This document shows positions 54,060 through 62,476 of a stretch of 64,000 bases of DNA, piece by piece. Source of the stretch: Colwellia sp. 1_MG-2023 (GTDB lineage Bacteria > Pseudomonadota > Gammaproteobacteria > Enterobacterales > Alteromonadaceae). Position 1 is the stretch's first letter. Each line of letters opens with the position of its first letter. Under the pieces are notes generated by a model, which had not been told where the DNA came from, searched no databases, and saw nothing but the letters and a program-made list of their open reading frames with translations. The stretch is taken from NCBI RefSeq assembly GCF_030546755.1, contig NZ_JAUOPE010000002.1:1-64000 (forward strand). The letters are read 5' to 3'. The position numbers and the translations under genes were made by a program.

Positions 54060-55355
54060 TTAGGTAAATATTGCTTTCATTATCCAGAAGAAGACGATTG
54101 AAAGCCCGGCACCTACTGGTAAAGTGATAACCCAAGAAATAACAATATTTCGTACTACGCCTAAATTAATCGCGGCAATACCACGTGCCATTCCTACCCC
54201 TAATACCGCACCCACTAATGTTTGTGTTGTTGAAATAGGTAAACCAGCACCCGATGAAATAACAACCGTACATGCCGCAGCAAGCTCGGCAGCAAATCCA
54301 CGACTTGGCGTTAGATGTGTAATTCCGTTACCAATAGTGGCGATAACTCGATGACCAAACAATGCCAAACCTGCAACAATACCTAAACCACCTAAAGGTA
54401 AAATCCACCAAACTAAGCTAGCTTTCTTCGCTATTTCACCACCGTTATCAACAATACTAACGACAGCCGCTAGTGGACCAATAGCATTAGCAACATCATT
54501 TGAACCGTGAGCGAATGCCATACAACAAGCAGTAACAATCATTAAGATAGCAAATACTTTCTCAACATTGCCATACTGACTCTTCTTATCAGCTTTCTCA
54601 TCGAATTTAAGTTTAGTAATGAAATATTTACCAATTAAGGCAACAATCACCGCCACTAAAACCGCTAAATAATAACCGCCGGCACCTTTTAATTCAAAAT
54701 TGTAAAAACCTAAATTTACATTGTCTAAACCAATATGCTTTAAGCCTTTTTTAATTGTGACTAACGACAAAACAAAACCGGCTAAAAACATATAAAAAGG
54801 CACGTAACGCTTAGCTTGATCTAATGGTTTATCCGTATCAAAAATAAGCTTTTGTGCGCTGTTAAAGATAATAAAAGCGATAACACCAGAAATAAGTGGG
54901 GTTATAATCCAACTACCGACAATACCGCCTACTTTACCCCAAGCCACTGTATCAGGGCTTATACCAATAGCGGCAAAACCAATGATTGCACCAACAATTG
55001 AGTGAGTGGTTGAAACAGGCCAACCTAATACAGACGCTACTAATAGCCAAGTTGCTGCAGCTAATAGGGCTGATATCATACCGAATACTAATAACTCCGG
55101 AATATCAATAAAGAAACCGGGGTCTATTATCCCTTTACGAATAGTCGAAGTTACTTCGCCACCCGCTAAATATGCGCCAGCAAATTCAAATACCATCGCA
55201 ATGATAATTGCTTGTTTAATTGTCAGTGCTTTCGAACCAACCGAGGTTCCCATAGCATTCGCAACGTCATTTGCACCAATACCCCACGCCATAAAAAAAC
55301 CTACTATGGCGGCGAGCATGACTAATGTAGAACCATGTTGTAATAAAATATCCAT
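54060..55355 (-). CDS. Inorganic phosphate transporter, PiT family
   Basis: The 431-aa inner-membrane low-affinity Pi symporter has about ten to twelve helices. The two PiT signatures are AWGIGANDVANAMGTSVGSKALT near the N-terminus (about 24-46) and AHGSNDVANAIGPLAAVV (about 281-298). The neighbouring DUF47 gene starts upstream with a 9-nt gap, the usual pairing for Pit transporters. No Pho box is visible upstream. Confidence 0.93.
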   Translation of the reverse strand: MDILLQHGSTLVMLAAIVGFFMAWGIGANDVANAMGTSVGSKALTIKQAIIIAMVFEFAGAYLAGGEVTSTIRKGIIDPGFFIDIPELLVFGMISALLAAATWLLVASVLGWPVSTTHSIVGAIIGFAAIGISPDTVAWGKVGGIVGSWIITPLISGVIAFIIFNSAQKLIFDTDKPLDQAKRYVPFYMFLAGFVLSLVTIKKGLKHIGLDNVNLGFYNFELKGAGGYYLAVLVAVIVALIGKYFITKLKFDEKADKKSQYGNVEKVFAILMIVTACCMAFAHGSNDVANAIGPLAAVVSIVDNGGEIAKKASLVWWILPLGGLGIVAGLALFGHRVIATIGNGITHLTPSRGFAAELAAACTVVISSGAGLPISTTQTLVGAVLGVGMARGIAAINLGVVRNIVISWVITLPVGAGLSIVFFWIMKAIFT

Positions 55356-55364
55356 GACTGACCC

Positions 55365-56045
55365 TTATTTCCTAGCCAATAAAATTTCTAATCGAGCACC
55401 GACTCTTTCGGCTAAATCTGCTAGGTCTCCTACCCAATCGATAATTTGATATAAAAACATTACGTCAACTGGCTTTAAATCATCTTCAATTGCCAATAAG
55501 TTTTTACGGATAGTGATTTGTAAAGCATCAGTATCATCTTCAATAGCATCTAACTGTTGAATCATATTTTCAACATACTCTACTTCTCGGCCTCTAAAGC
55601 CCGTTTCAAGTAAGTCGTCTAATTCGTTAATTGCTTCAGCTGCTTTTTCAATCGCATCGATACAGCGCTTTACATATTGTTTAAATTCTTCATGCAATAC
55701 TTCAGGCAAAGTTAACTTACGCCCTAAAATACGCCCTGCGATGTCTTTTGCTTTATTGGCAATTTTGTCTTGCTGCGAAAGCAATTCTAATAAATCAGCG
55801 CGATCAACAGGCATAAATAATCCGCCTGGTAACTCTAATCGTAATTGTCGTTTAAGATCGTCAGCATCACGCTCAAATTTTGAAATTTTTGTTCTGATTT
55901 TTCCTGCTGTAGCCCAATTTTCTTCGGTTACCGCTTCGAAAAAAGGAACAAGCTGCTTAGAACATTTAGACACCATTCGAATATGCTTTTCTAATGGTTT
56001 AAGTGGTGATTTTGCAAATACACCAAGAATTGAATTTCTGGCCAT
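55365..56045 (-). CDS. TIGR00153/DUF47 PhoU-like protein
   Basis: The 226-aa helical cytoplasmic protein (SPLKPLEKHIRMVSKCSKQLVPFFEAV) resembles PhoU and regularly accompanies PiT transporters; a regulatory role in phosphate uptake is inferred from that pairing. It is the first gene of the two-gene operon with pit. Confidence 0.9.
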   Translation of the reverse strand: MARNSILGVFAKSPLKPLEKHIRMVSKCSKQLVPFFEAVTEENWATAGKIRTKISKFERDADDLKRQLRLELPGGLFMPVDRADLLELLSQQDKIANKAKDIAGRILGRKLTLPEVLHEEFKQYVKRCIDAIEKAAEAINELDDLLETGFRGREVEYVENMIQQLDAIEDDTDALQITIRKNLLAIEDDLKPVDVMFLYQIIDWVGDLADLAERVGARLEILLARK

Positions 56046-56161
56046 AATAGTTTTCCAGGAGCAATATCGCTCTTTGTTATTATTCGCGCGGATATTAACC
56101 CATTTATCACTATGAACAAAAGGATTAATGTCGAATTTATTACTTTTTCCTAAATAAAAAA

Positions 56162-56194
56162 AGACTATGTTAGAACGTGTCTAAAACATAGTCT
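56162..56194 (-). terminator. Terminator of the pst-phoU operon
   Basis: A 10-bp stem AGACTATGTT/AACATAGTCT, and on the minus strand a run of seven Ts follows. It lies about 110 bp beyond the phoU stop. Confidence 0.88.
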
Positions 56195-56306
56195 ATTTAT
56201 CTTAAACTCTCTAATAAAAACACAAAGAGCGCTATTGCTCAACTATGATTTAACCTTAGAAAGTACGACAGTTTTAATAGTTTCCTGTAACTGTCAGTAA
56301 CAATAG

Positions 56307-56993
56307 TTACTCAGGTGATGAATGACGAACTACCTTCCCTTTAACAAAATAGATGATATATTCACAAATATTTTGGCAACGATCGCCTATTCTTTCTAAC
56401 GCTCGAGCTGACCATATAACACTCATAATTTGTGGGATAGAACGCGGGTCTTCCATCATATACGTCATCAATTGACGCATCAACGCTTCGTACTCACGAT
56501 CAATTTTATCATCGGTTTTGTGTGCTTTAATGGCTGAATCAACGTCCATTCGGGTAAACGCATCCAGTGTTAATTGTAGATATTCGAGGACACGGCGACC
56601 TAAATTATCTAAATTAAGTAATAGTTCTTTATGATCTTTCGTTAAACTTTCTAATGCGACTTGAGCAATTTTCTGTGCTTCATCACCAATACGTTCAAGA
56701 TCTGCAATGGTTTTAACAATTGCCATAATCAACCGTAAATCACCCGCCGCCGGCTGACGTTTCGCAATAATACGCGTACATTCATCATCAATGCTAACTT
56801 CTAATTCATTGATAGATTCATCACTTTTGAGTACTTTTTTGGCGAGATCTTCATTAGCATCACAGACTGACGTTAACGCATCGCTCAATTGTTTTTCAAC
56901 TAAACCACCCATTTGCATGACATGATTAATCACACGCTCTAAATCTTCATTAAATTGCCCGGAAATATGACGGCCAATATTCATGTTATCCAT
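56307..56993 (-). CDS. phoU: Phosphate signalling protein PhoU
   Basis: The 228-aa protein consists of two three-helix PhoU repeats with conserved acidic/aromatic signatures (CTRIIAKRQPAAGDLRLIMAIVKTIADLERIGDEAQKI and a second copy RSIPQIMSVIWSARALERIGDRCQNICEYI, quoted as partial motifs ERIGDEA and ERIGDRC). It links PstSCAB to the PhoR/PhoB system, dampening Pho regulon output when phosphate is high. It is the last gene of pstC-pstA-pstB-phoU. Confidence 0.95.
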   Translation of the reverse strand: MDNMNIGRHISGQFNEDLERVINHVMQMGGLVEKQLSDALTSVCDANEDLAKKVLKSDESINELEVSIDDECTRIIAKRQPAAGDLRLIMAIVKTIADLERIGDEAQKIAQVALESLTKDHKELLLNLDNLGRRVLEYLQLTLDAFTRMDVDSAIKAHKTDDKIDREYEALMRQLMTYMMEDPRSIPQIMSVIWSARALERIGDRCQNICEYIIYFVKGKVVRHSSPE

Positions 56994-57014
56994 ATAATTC
57001 TCCTAACGCTTTAA

Positions 57015-57839
57015 TTAGCCGTAACGCCCAGTAATATAGTCTTCGGTTTTCTTTTTAACCGGTGTCGTAAATAAGGTATTGGTGTCGCTATATTCAATAA
57101 GCTCTCCCATATACATAAACGCCGTTTGGTCAGAAACCCTAGCTGCCTGTTGCATATTATGAGTTACGATCACCACGGTAAATTGTTTTTTCAGATCATT
57201 AATTAATTCTTCAATGGTCAAGGTTGAAATAGGATCAAGCGCAGAGGTTGGCTCATCCAATAGCAAAACTTCAGGTTTTATCGCAATTGCTCGTGCAATA
57301 ACCAAACGTTGTTGCTGACCACCTGACAAGCCTAACGCGCTGTCATGTAATCGATCTTTCACTTCATTCCAAAGGGCAGCACTTTTTAATGCTGTTTCAA
57401 CCGCTTCATCAAGAACTCTGCGATTGTTCTCTCCCATAATTCGTAAACCATATACAACATTTTCATAAATGCTTTTCGGGAATGGATTAGGTCGTTGAAA
57501 CACCATACCCACTTTTCGTCGAAGCGCAGCAACATCAACGTGTTTGTTATAAATGTTTTCGCCATGAAGGTTTATCTCGCCTTCAATTCGGCAATGATCA
57601 ACTAAATCATTCATGCGATTGATACAGCGTAATAACGTTGATTTACCACAACCACTAGGGCCGATAAACGCTGTCACTTGTCCTTTAGGAATTGACATCG
57701 TGATATCTTGTAACGCTTGTTTATCACCGTAGTATAAATCTAAGTTTTTAATATCTAGCGCTTTTTGCTCTGCAGACATATTATTTAAATCAATCTTAGT
57801 TGTGCTATCTAATATTGTTTTAGGGCTAACAGAAATCAT
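57015..57839 (-). CDS. pstB: Phosphate ABC transporter ATP-binding protein PstB
   Basis: The 274-aa ATPase has Walker [12 protein letters not shown] (about 58-68), the signature [15 protein letters not shown], Walker [14 protein letters not shown] and the switch His (VTHNM). It powers high-affinity phosphate import with PstA/PstC. Residues 1-25 exceed the usual start; the Met at [10 protein letters not shown] is an alternative. It lies between pstA (78-nt gap) and phoU (21-nt gap). Confidence 0.97.
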   Translation of the reverse strand: MISVSPKTILDSTTKIDLNNMSAEQKALDIKNLDLYYGDKQALQDITMSIPKGQVTAFIGPSGCGKSTLLRCINRMNDLVDHCRIEGEINLHGENIYNKHVDVAALRRKVGMVFQRPNPFPKSIYENVVYGLRIMGENNRRVLDEAVETALKSAALWNEVKDRLHDSALGLSGGQQQRLVIARAIAIKPEVLLLDEPTSALDPISTLTIEELINDLKKQFTVVIVTHNMQQAARVSDQTAFMYMGELIEYSDTNTLFTTPVKKKTEDYITGRYG

Positions 57840-57917
57840 ATTTTTCTCTACTATTCATCATTTTTTAATCGTTTCATTTGGTCGCTAAGCGACTCGAAGT
57901 AACATGCTTAAACCAGT

Positions 57918-59555
57918 TTAATGTTCCAACATGCGATACTTTTCACGTAATTTATTTCGTATTGAGACAGCAGTCATATTCAATGAAATAATGATCGTTA
58001 CTAATAATAATGCTGTGGCATATACCAAGGGTCTTGCTGCTTCAACATTCGGGCTTTGAAAACCAACATCGTAAATATGAAAACCTAAGTGCATGAATTT
58101 TCTATCTAAATGTAAGAAAGGAAAGTTACCATCTAACGGTAAATTAGGTGCCATTTTCACCACCCCAACTAACATTAAAGGAGCAACTTCACCTGCCGCA
58201 CGCGCAATAGCTAAAATTATACCTGTCATAATCGCAGGACTTGCTATTGGTAAAATGATTCGCCATAAGGTTTCTACTTTTGTCGCGCCTAAAGCCAAAC
58301 TACCGTGTCTCATTGCCGCAGGAATACGAGATAAACCTTCTTCAGTTGACACAATCACCACAGGTAAAGTTAATATTGCTAATGTTATTGCTGACCACAT
58401 AACACCAGGCGTACCAAACGTTGGACTTGGTAAAGTTTCAGGGTAGAAAATCTGATCTAAACTGCCGCCAACCATATAAACAAAAAAGCCTAACCCGAAT
58501 ACACCATAAACAATAGAAGGAACACCCGCTAAATTGATAACCGCTATTCTTAGCAGCTTAGTTAAGGCATTGTTTCCCGCATATTCGTGTAAATATATTG
58601 CCGCAATAACACCCATCGGAGAAACAATCACTGTCATTAGTAGGACCATTAAAACGGTGCCAAAAATAGCAGGAAACACACCACCTTCGGTATTGGCTTC
58701 TCTTGGGTCATCACTAACAAACACAGCTATTTGACTGAAAAACATCATCAGTTTTTCAAAAGAGTTCATTTGATTGTTATTGGTGACTTTTAAAATATCG
58801 GCAAAACTTACTGTGACAATTTGATCATCCATTGCACGTAGTTTAATTTGATCGCGTGCAGTTTCGTCGCGTAATGCTAATAACCTTTTTTCTAGTACTT
58901 GATACTTAGCTTGTAAAATGGCCACTTCATTGGCAATGTCTTGTGCTCTATCAAGCGTTAACGTTTCTTGTAATTTATGCTTACGCTCACGTAGTCGTAA
59001 CCGTTCAAGTTGGTAATTTATTGCGCCAATCTCAACTTTTTGTAGCGTTTCAATCTTATCTTGTAGCTCAAGAACACGTGTTAACAAGCTAGGCAAGGTA
59101 TCGATTGATACCGATTTTCCATCTTGAATAACCGCTTCAATAAAACCATAAAAATTACCATTCGTTCTTCGTTCTACCACAACTAACTTTTCTGGGGTAG
59201 ATTGCTGAGTAATTTCAGGGACTAAAATCCAACGAAAATCTAAACTAACCAGTTCACGATTACCGGTTTTAATTAATAAACGCTCGACCGTTTCTTCACT
59301 CGGATCTAAGTCCAAATTCAAATGTACAAGTTGTTGGCTTGGAATACTTTCACGATCATAAATTTCACCAATAACTGTACTTGCATTTCCTTGATTATCC
59401 ATCAATTCAAATTGATGAACTTGAGCCGGCCAAAAGTACGATAAACCTCGAGAAGCGATTAACCATAATAACCCCAATACTGAGATTAAACTTAGACTTA
59501 CACCACCCGCTGATAACCATATCCAGGGTGAGCCTGATTTAAACCATTTATTCAT
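57918..59555 (-). CDS. pstA: Phosphate ABC transporter permease PstA (long form)
   Basis: The 545-aa permease is much longer than E. coli PstA (296 aa). After the first transmembrane helix, a periplasmic insert of about 230 residues includes a coiled-coil stretch (about 165-240; LELQDKIETLQKVEIGAINYQ...). The C-terminal half carries the permease core (MGVIAAIYLHEYAG, IAVINLAGVPSIVYGVFGLGF, the EAA loop GATKVETLWRIILPIASPAIMTG). Long PstA variants are known in marine gammaproteobacteria. Role of the insert is unknown. Confidence 0.93.
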   Translation of the reverse strand: MNKWFKSGSPWIWLSAGGVSLSLISVLGLLWLIASRGLSYFWPAQVHQFELMDNQGNASTVIGEIYDRESIPSQQLVHLNLDLDPSEETVERLLIKTGNRELVSLDFRWILVPEITQQSTPEKLVVVERRTNGNFYGFIEAVIQDGKSVSIDTLPSLLTRVLELQDKIETLQKVEIGAINYQLERLRLRERKHKLQETLTLDRAQDIANEVAILQAKYQVLEKRLLALRDETARDQIKLRAMDDQIVTVSFADILKVTNNNQMNSFEKLMMFFSQIAVFVSDDPREANTEGGVFPAIFGTVLMVLLMTVIVSPMGVIAAIYLHEYAGNNALTKLLRIAVINLAGVPSIVYGVFGLGFFVYMVGGSLDQIFYPETLPSPTFGTPGVMWSAITLAILTLPVVIVSTEEGLSRIPAAMRHGSLALGATKVETLWRIILPIASPAIMTGIILAIARAAGEVAPLMLVGVVKMAPNLPLDGNFPFLHLDRKFMHLGFHIYDVGFQSPNVEAARPLVYATALLLVTIIISLNMTAVSIRNKLREKYRMLEH

Positions 59556-59570
59556 TTTTCAGACCTCAAC

Positions 59571-61820
59571 CTATAACGAACTATATTTTTCACGTAAACG
59601 CTGACGTACAAATTCAGCGAGCGTGTTAAACACAAAAGTAAAAATAAATAAGACAAATGCTGCCAAGAACAAAATTCTATAATGAGAACTACCAACCTCA
59701 GACTCAGGCATTTCAACCGCAATATTGGCCGCCAAAGTACGCATACCTTGGAAAATACTCCAATCTAAAATTGGCGTGTTACCTGTTGCCATTAATACGA
59801 TCATCGTTTCACCAACCGCTCGACCTAAGCCCATCATGATTGCCGAGAAAATTCCTGGGCTAGCCGTTAATAACACAACTTTAATTAGTGTTTGCCACTG
59901 GGTAGCGCCTAAAGCTAAAGAGCCACTCGTTAAATGTTTCGGCACACTAAAAATTGCATCTTCTGCCATTGAAAAAATGGTCGGAATAACAGCAAATCCC
60001 ATTGCAATGCCAACGACTAAAGCATTACGTTGATCAAAATCAATGCCTAAATCATTGGTAATATATTGTCGTATATCACCACCAAAGAGGTATGTTTCCA
60101 TAACAGGAGATAAAGCGAATGCAAGATATGCAACCAAAATTAAAACCGGTATTAAAATAATAGGTGCCCATGTTTCTGGTATTTGCGCCTTTAATTCTTT
60201 AGGTAAGTTGTGCCATGCAAATGCCGTGATAAAAACCGAGATAGGCAACATAATAAATAATAAAGCAATTGCAGGTAAATTCGTTTCAATAATTGGTGCA
60301 AGCCACAAGCCCGCTAAAAACCCTAAAATAACGGTTGGTAAAGCTTCCATTAATTCAATCGTTGGTTTGACCTTTTTACGCAAGCCCGGTGTCATAAAAT
60401 AGGCCGTATAAATGGCTGCGGTCAAAGCAATAGGTACAGCAAATAACATCGCGTACATCGCTGCTTTCATGGTGCCAAAAGAAATAGGCACTAACGAAAA
60501 CTTGCCTTCAAAGTCATCAGAACCTGAGGTAGATTGCCAAATATATTCAGCTTCTGGATAACCTTCATACCAAACTTCTTGCCAAAGTGCTTGCCAAGTC
60601 ACTTCTGGATGTTCATTTTTAACTGAGAATAATTGAAATTGATTATTCGTAAACATTAATAAGCCATCAGATCTTGGTGAAATAACGAAAGAATCAGGGA
60701 TATTATTCGTTAAATTGCCACGCCATAAATCGGCCTCACTGGTGGTATAAAAAGTGCCCATTTCGCCAGAATCGGTAAAGGTATAAAAGCTTTTTCGAAA
60801 CTGCTCGGTATGAATTTGACGAACCGCTTCCGTATCACTTACGTTAAAAGTTCTTATTTGTTTAAATTGACGACCATTGTCCGTAGCCACTTCAAACCAT
60901 TGACTCACTTTACCATTACTGTCACCCAACAACACTGAACTGCCACCTGACAGTAATGCCATAGCCGTAATGTGCATTGGTTTTTCTCGGCTTTGGGCAA
61001 GTTGAGGAATAATTGTAGCTTTTAATTCAACATCACTATCATCAGATAAATCAAACACTAATACTTGATCACCATTTTGAATAAACGCCATAGCAAGATC
61101 AGGCGTAACCAAAACTTCATCTACTTGATTAGTAGAAAGATCAATGGTTTGGTATTCAATTTCATAGCTAGGATCATACGAAAAATCATCTTCAGCAATT
61201 AAAGTGGTTTTAATTAACCGTTGGTCTTGTGTAAAACCAATAAAAACGGCTTTCTCGTCGTTCATGGCAAAAGATAAATGGGTAAATTCAGCGCCTTGCT
61301 CGTCAACAGCAATAGATTCTTCACCTAACGGATAGCTAATATGCGGGATAACTTCTCTCGCTCCCGTGTCATAACTTGTTTGAAATTTTGGTGAAATTAA
61401 GAACACATGATTATTTTCATCGAGCAATAATTTATAATTTTCGCCCGCATCAATCACATTGGTTATTTTACTGTCACTGATCGATTCTTGAAACGTAAGA
61501 GCAACCTTTTTATCATCCGTTAATATCTGATGATCAGGCTTTAAAGCATAGTAATTAATATTACCACTTGTGTTGATTGTATAAGCTAACTCTTGTAATT
61601 CATCTAAGCCCGTAGCTAGAACCTGTTGTTCATTTTCAATAGCAAATGACGCAACAGGTGAAATGGTAGCTGATTCAAAAACAGGCTTTATTACATAGAG
61701 TAAATACATAAAAATCAGCACTAGGGTAAATAACACACTAATACCACCGAGTGTTATTAACCATTTAGCTAATGAATTCTTAACCTGACGTATGCCGACT
61801 GATTTAAGCGCGATTGACAC
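59571..61820 (-). CDS. pstC: Phosphate ABC transporter permease PstC (long form)
   Basis: About 749 aa: an N-terminal transmembrane helix (about 18-42) is followed by a large periplasmic domain with propeller-like repeats (about 50-430), and the C-terminal permease core (LLFAVPIALTAAIYTAYF, ELMEALPTVILGFLAGLW, GATQWQTLIKVVLLTASPGIFS). The frame stays open to 61898, but that extension contains the Pho box and -10 region, so the GTG at 61820 (AAGGTG upstream, good signal anchor SIALKSVGIRQ) is chosen. It is the first gene of the pst operon; pstS is not adjacent. Confidence 0.93.
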   Translation of the reverse strand: MSIALKSVGIRQVKNSLAKWLITLGGISVLFTLVLIFMYLLYVIKPVFESATISPVASFAIENEQQVLATGLDELQELAYTINTSGNINYYALKPDHQILTDDKKVALTFQESISDSKITNVIDAGENYKLLLDENNHVFLISPKFQTSYDTGAREVIPHISYPLGEESIAVDEQGAEFTHLSFAMNDEKAVFIGFTQDQRLIKTTLIAEDDFSYDPSYEIEYQTIDLSTNQVDEVLVTPDLAMAFIQNGDQVLVFDLSDDSDVELKATIIPQLAQSREKPMHITAMALLSGGSSVLLGDSNGKVSQWFEVATDNGRQFKQIRTFNVSDTEAVRQIHTEQFRKSFYTFTDSGEMGTFYTTSEADLWRGNLTNNIPDSFVISPRSDGLLMFTNNQFQLFSVKNEHPEVTWQALWQEVWYEGYPEAEYIWQSTSGSDDFEGKFSLVPISFGTMKAAMYAMLFAVPIALTAAIYTAYFMTPGLRKKVKPTIELMEALPTVILGFLAGLWLAPIIETNLPAIALLFIMLPISVFITAFAWHNLPKELKAQIPETWAPIILIPVLILVAYLAFALSPVMETYLFGGDIRQYITNDLGIDFDQRNALVVGIAMGFAVIPTIFSMAEDAIFSVPKHLTSGSLALGATQWQTLIKVVLLTASPGIFSAIMMGLGRAVGETMIVLMATGNTPILDWSIFQGMRTLAANIAVEMPESEVGSSHYRILFLAAFVLFIFTFVFNTLAEFVRQRLREKYSSL

Positions 61821-61861
61821 TGATAAACACCTTAAAAGATAGAAATTATCCAATTGGCGAA

Positions 61862-61895
61862 AGTATAAGACAGTTATGTGACACTTTTGTGACAG
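61862..61895 (-). promoter_or_regulatory. Pho box and -10 element of the pst operon
   Basis: On the minus strand, CTGTCAC, GTGTCAC and CTGTC occur with an exact 11-bp period (61895, 61884, 61873), matching the PhoB direct-repeat consensus, followed by a TATACT -10 (61867-61862). This predicts PhoB activation of pstC-pstA-pstB-phoU under phosphate limitation. Confidence 0.85.
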
Positions 61896-62020
61896 CAAAA
61901 CTTTTCAATCAATAATAACGAGAATATTTTGAAAAGTGCCGTAAAGGTTATTGTTAAATAGCAATAACTTGTTTATCTTTTAATGATGTTTATCTGACTG
62001 AATTTAGCTAAGGTAATTAA

Positions 62021-62476
62021 ATGTCGTTAAGCTCATTTATGACCAAAGATGTTATTACGCTTGATATTGATGATAACTTATCAAAAGCAAAACAAATATT
62101 TGAACAACACAACATTCATCATATTTTAATCAAAAATGGTATAGAGCTTGCCGGCATTATTACCGATCGTGATTTATATAAACATTTGAGCCCCAATGTA
62201 GGTACAAAAAAAGAAACCCCAAAAGATACGGTTCTGCTCAGTAAGAAAATTCATTTAATCATGAGTAGAGAAATTGTGACCGCAAATGAAAATACCTCAT
62301 TAAATGAGGCAGTTTTATTGTTTCACGATCATCATATTTCATGCTTACCGATAGTGGATAAAAACTTCCATCCAATAGGCATTATTTCATGGCGCGACAT
62401 ACTTAAAATCATCGCAATTCAATATCGCATGAAATTAGCAAAACAAAATAAAAATTCAGATATTCAAATTCTTTAA
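62021..62476 (+). CDS. CBS-domain pair protein
   Basis: The 151-aa protein is a tandem CBS module (MSLSSFMTKDVITLDIDDNL; GIITDRDLYKHL; MSREIVTANENTSL; CLPIVDKNFHPIGIISWRDIL), which usually binds adenine nucleotides. No catalytic domain is fused. It is divergent from the pst operon and overlaps the convergent selO stop by 4 nt. Confidence 0.87.
   Translation: MSLSSFMTKDVITLDIDDNLSKAKQIFEQHNIHHILIKNGIELAGIITDRDLYKHLSPNVGTKKETPKDTVLLSKKIHLIMSREIVTANENTSLNEAVLLFHDHHISCLPIVDKNFHPIGIISWRDILKIIAIQYRMKLAKQNKNSDIQIL

Noticed and set aside
61821-61898. N-terminal extension of pstC (775-aa version)
   Set aside because: The region carries the Pho box and -10 element, so it is promoter DNA rather than coding.
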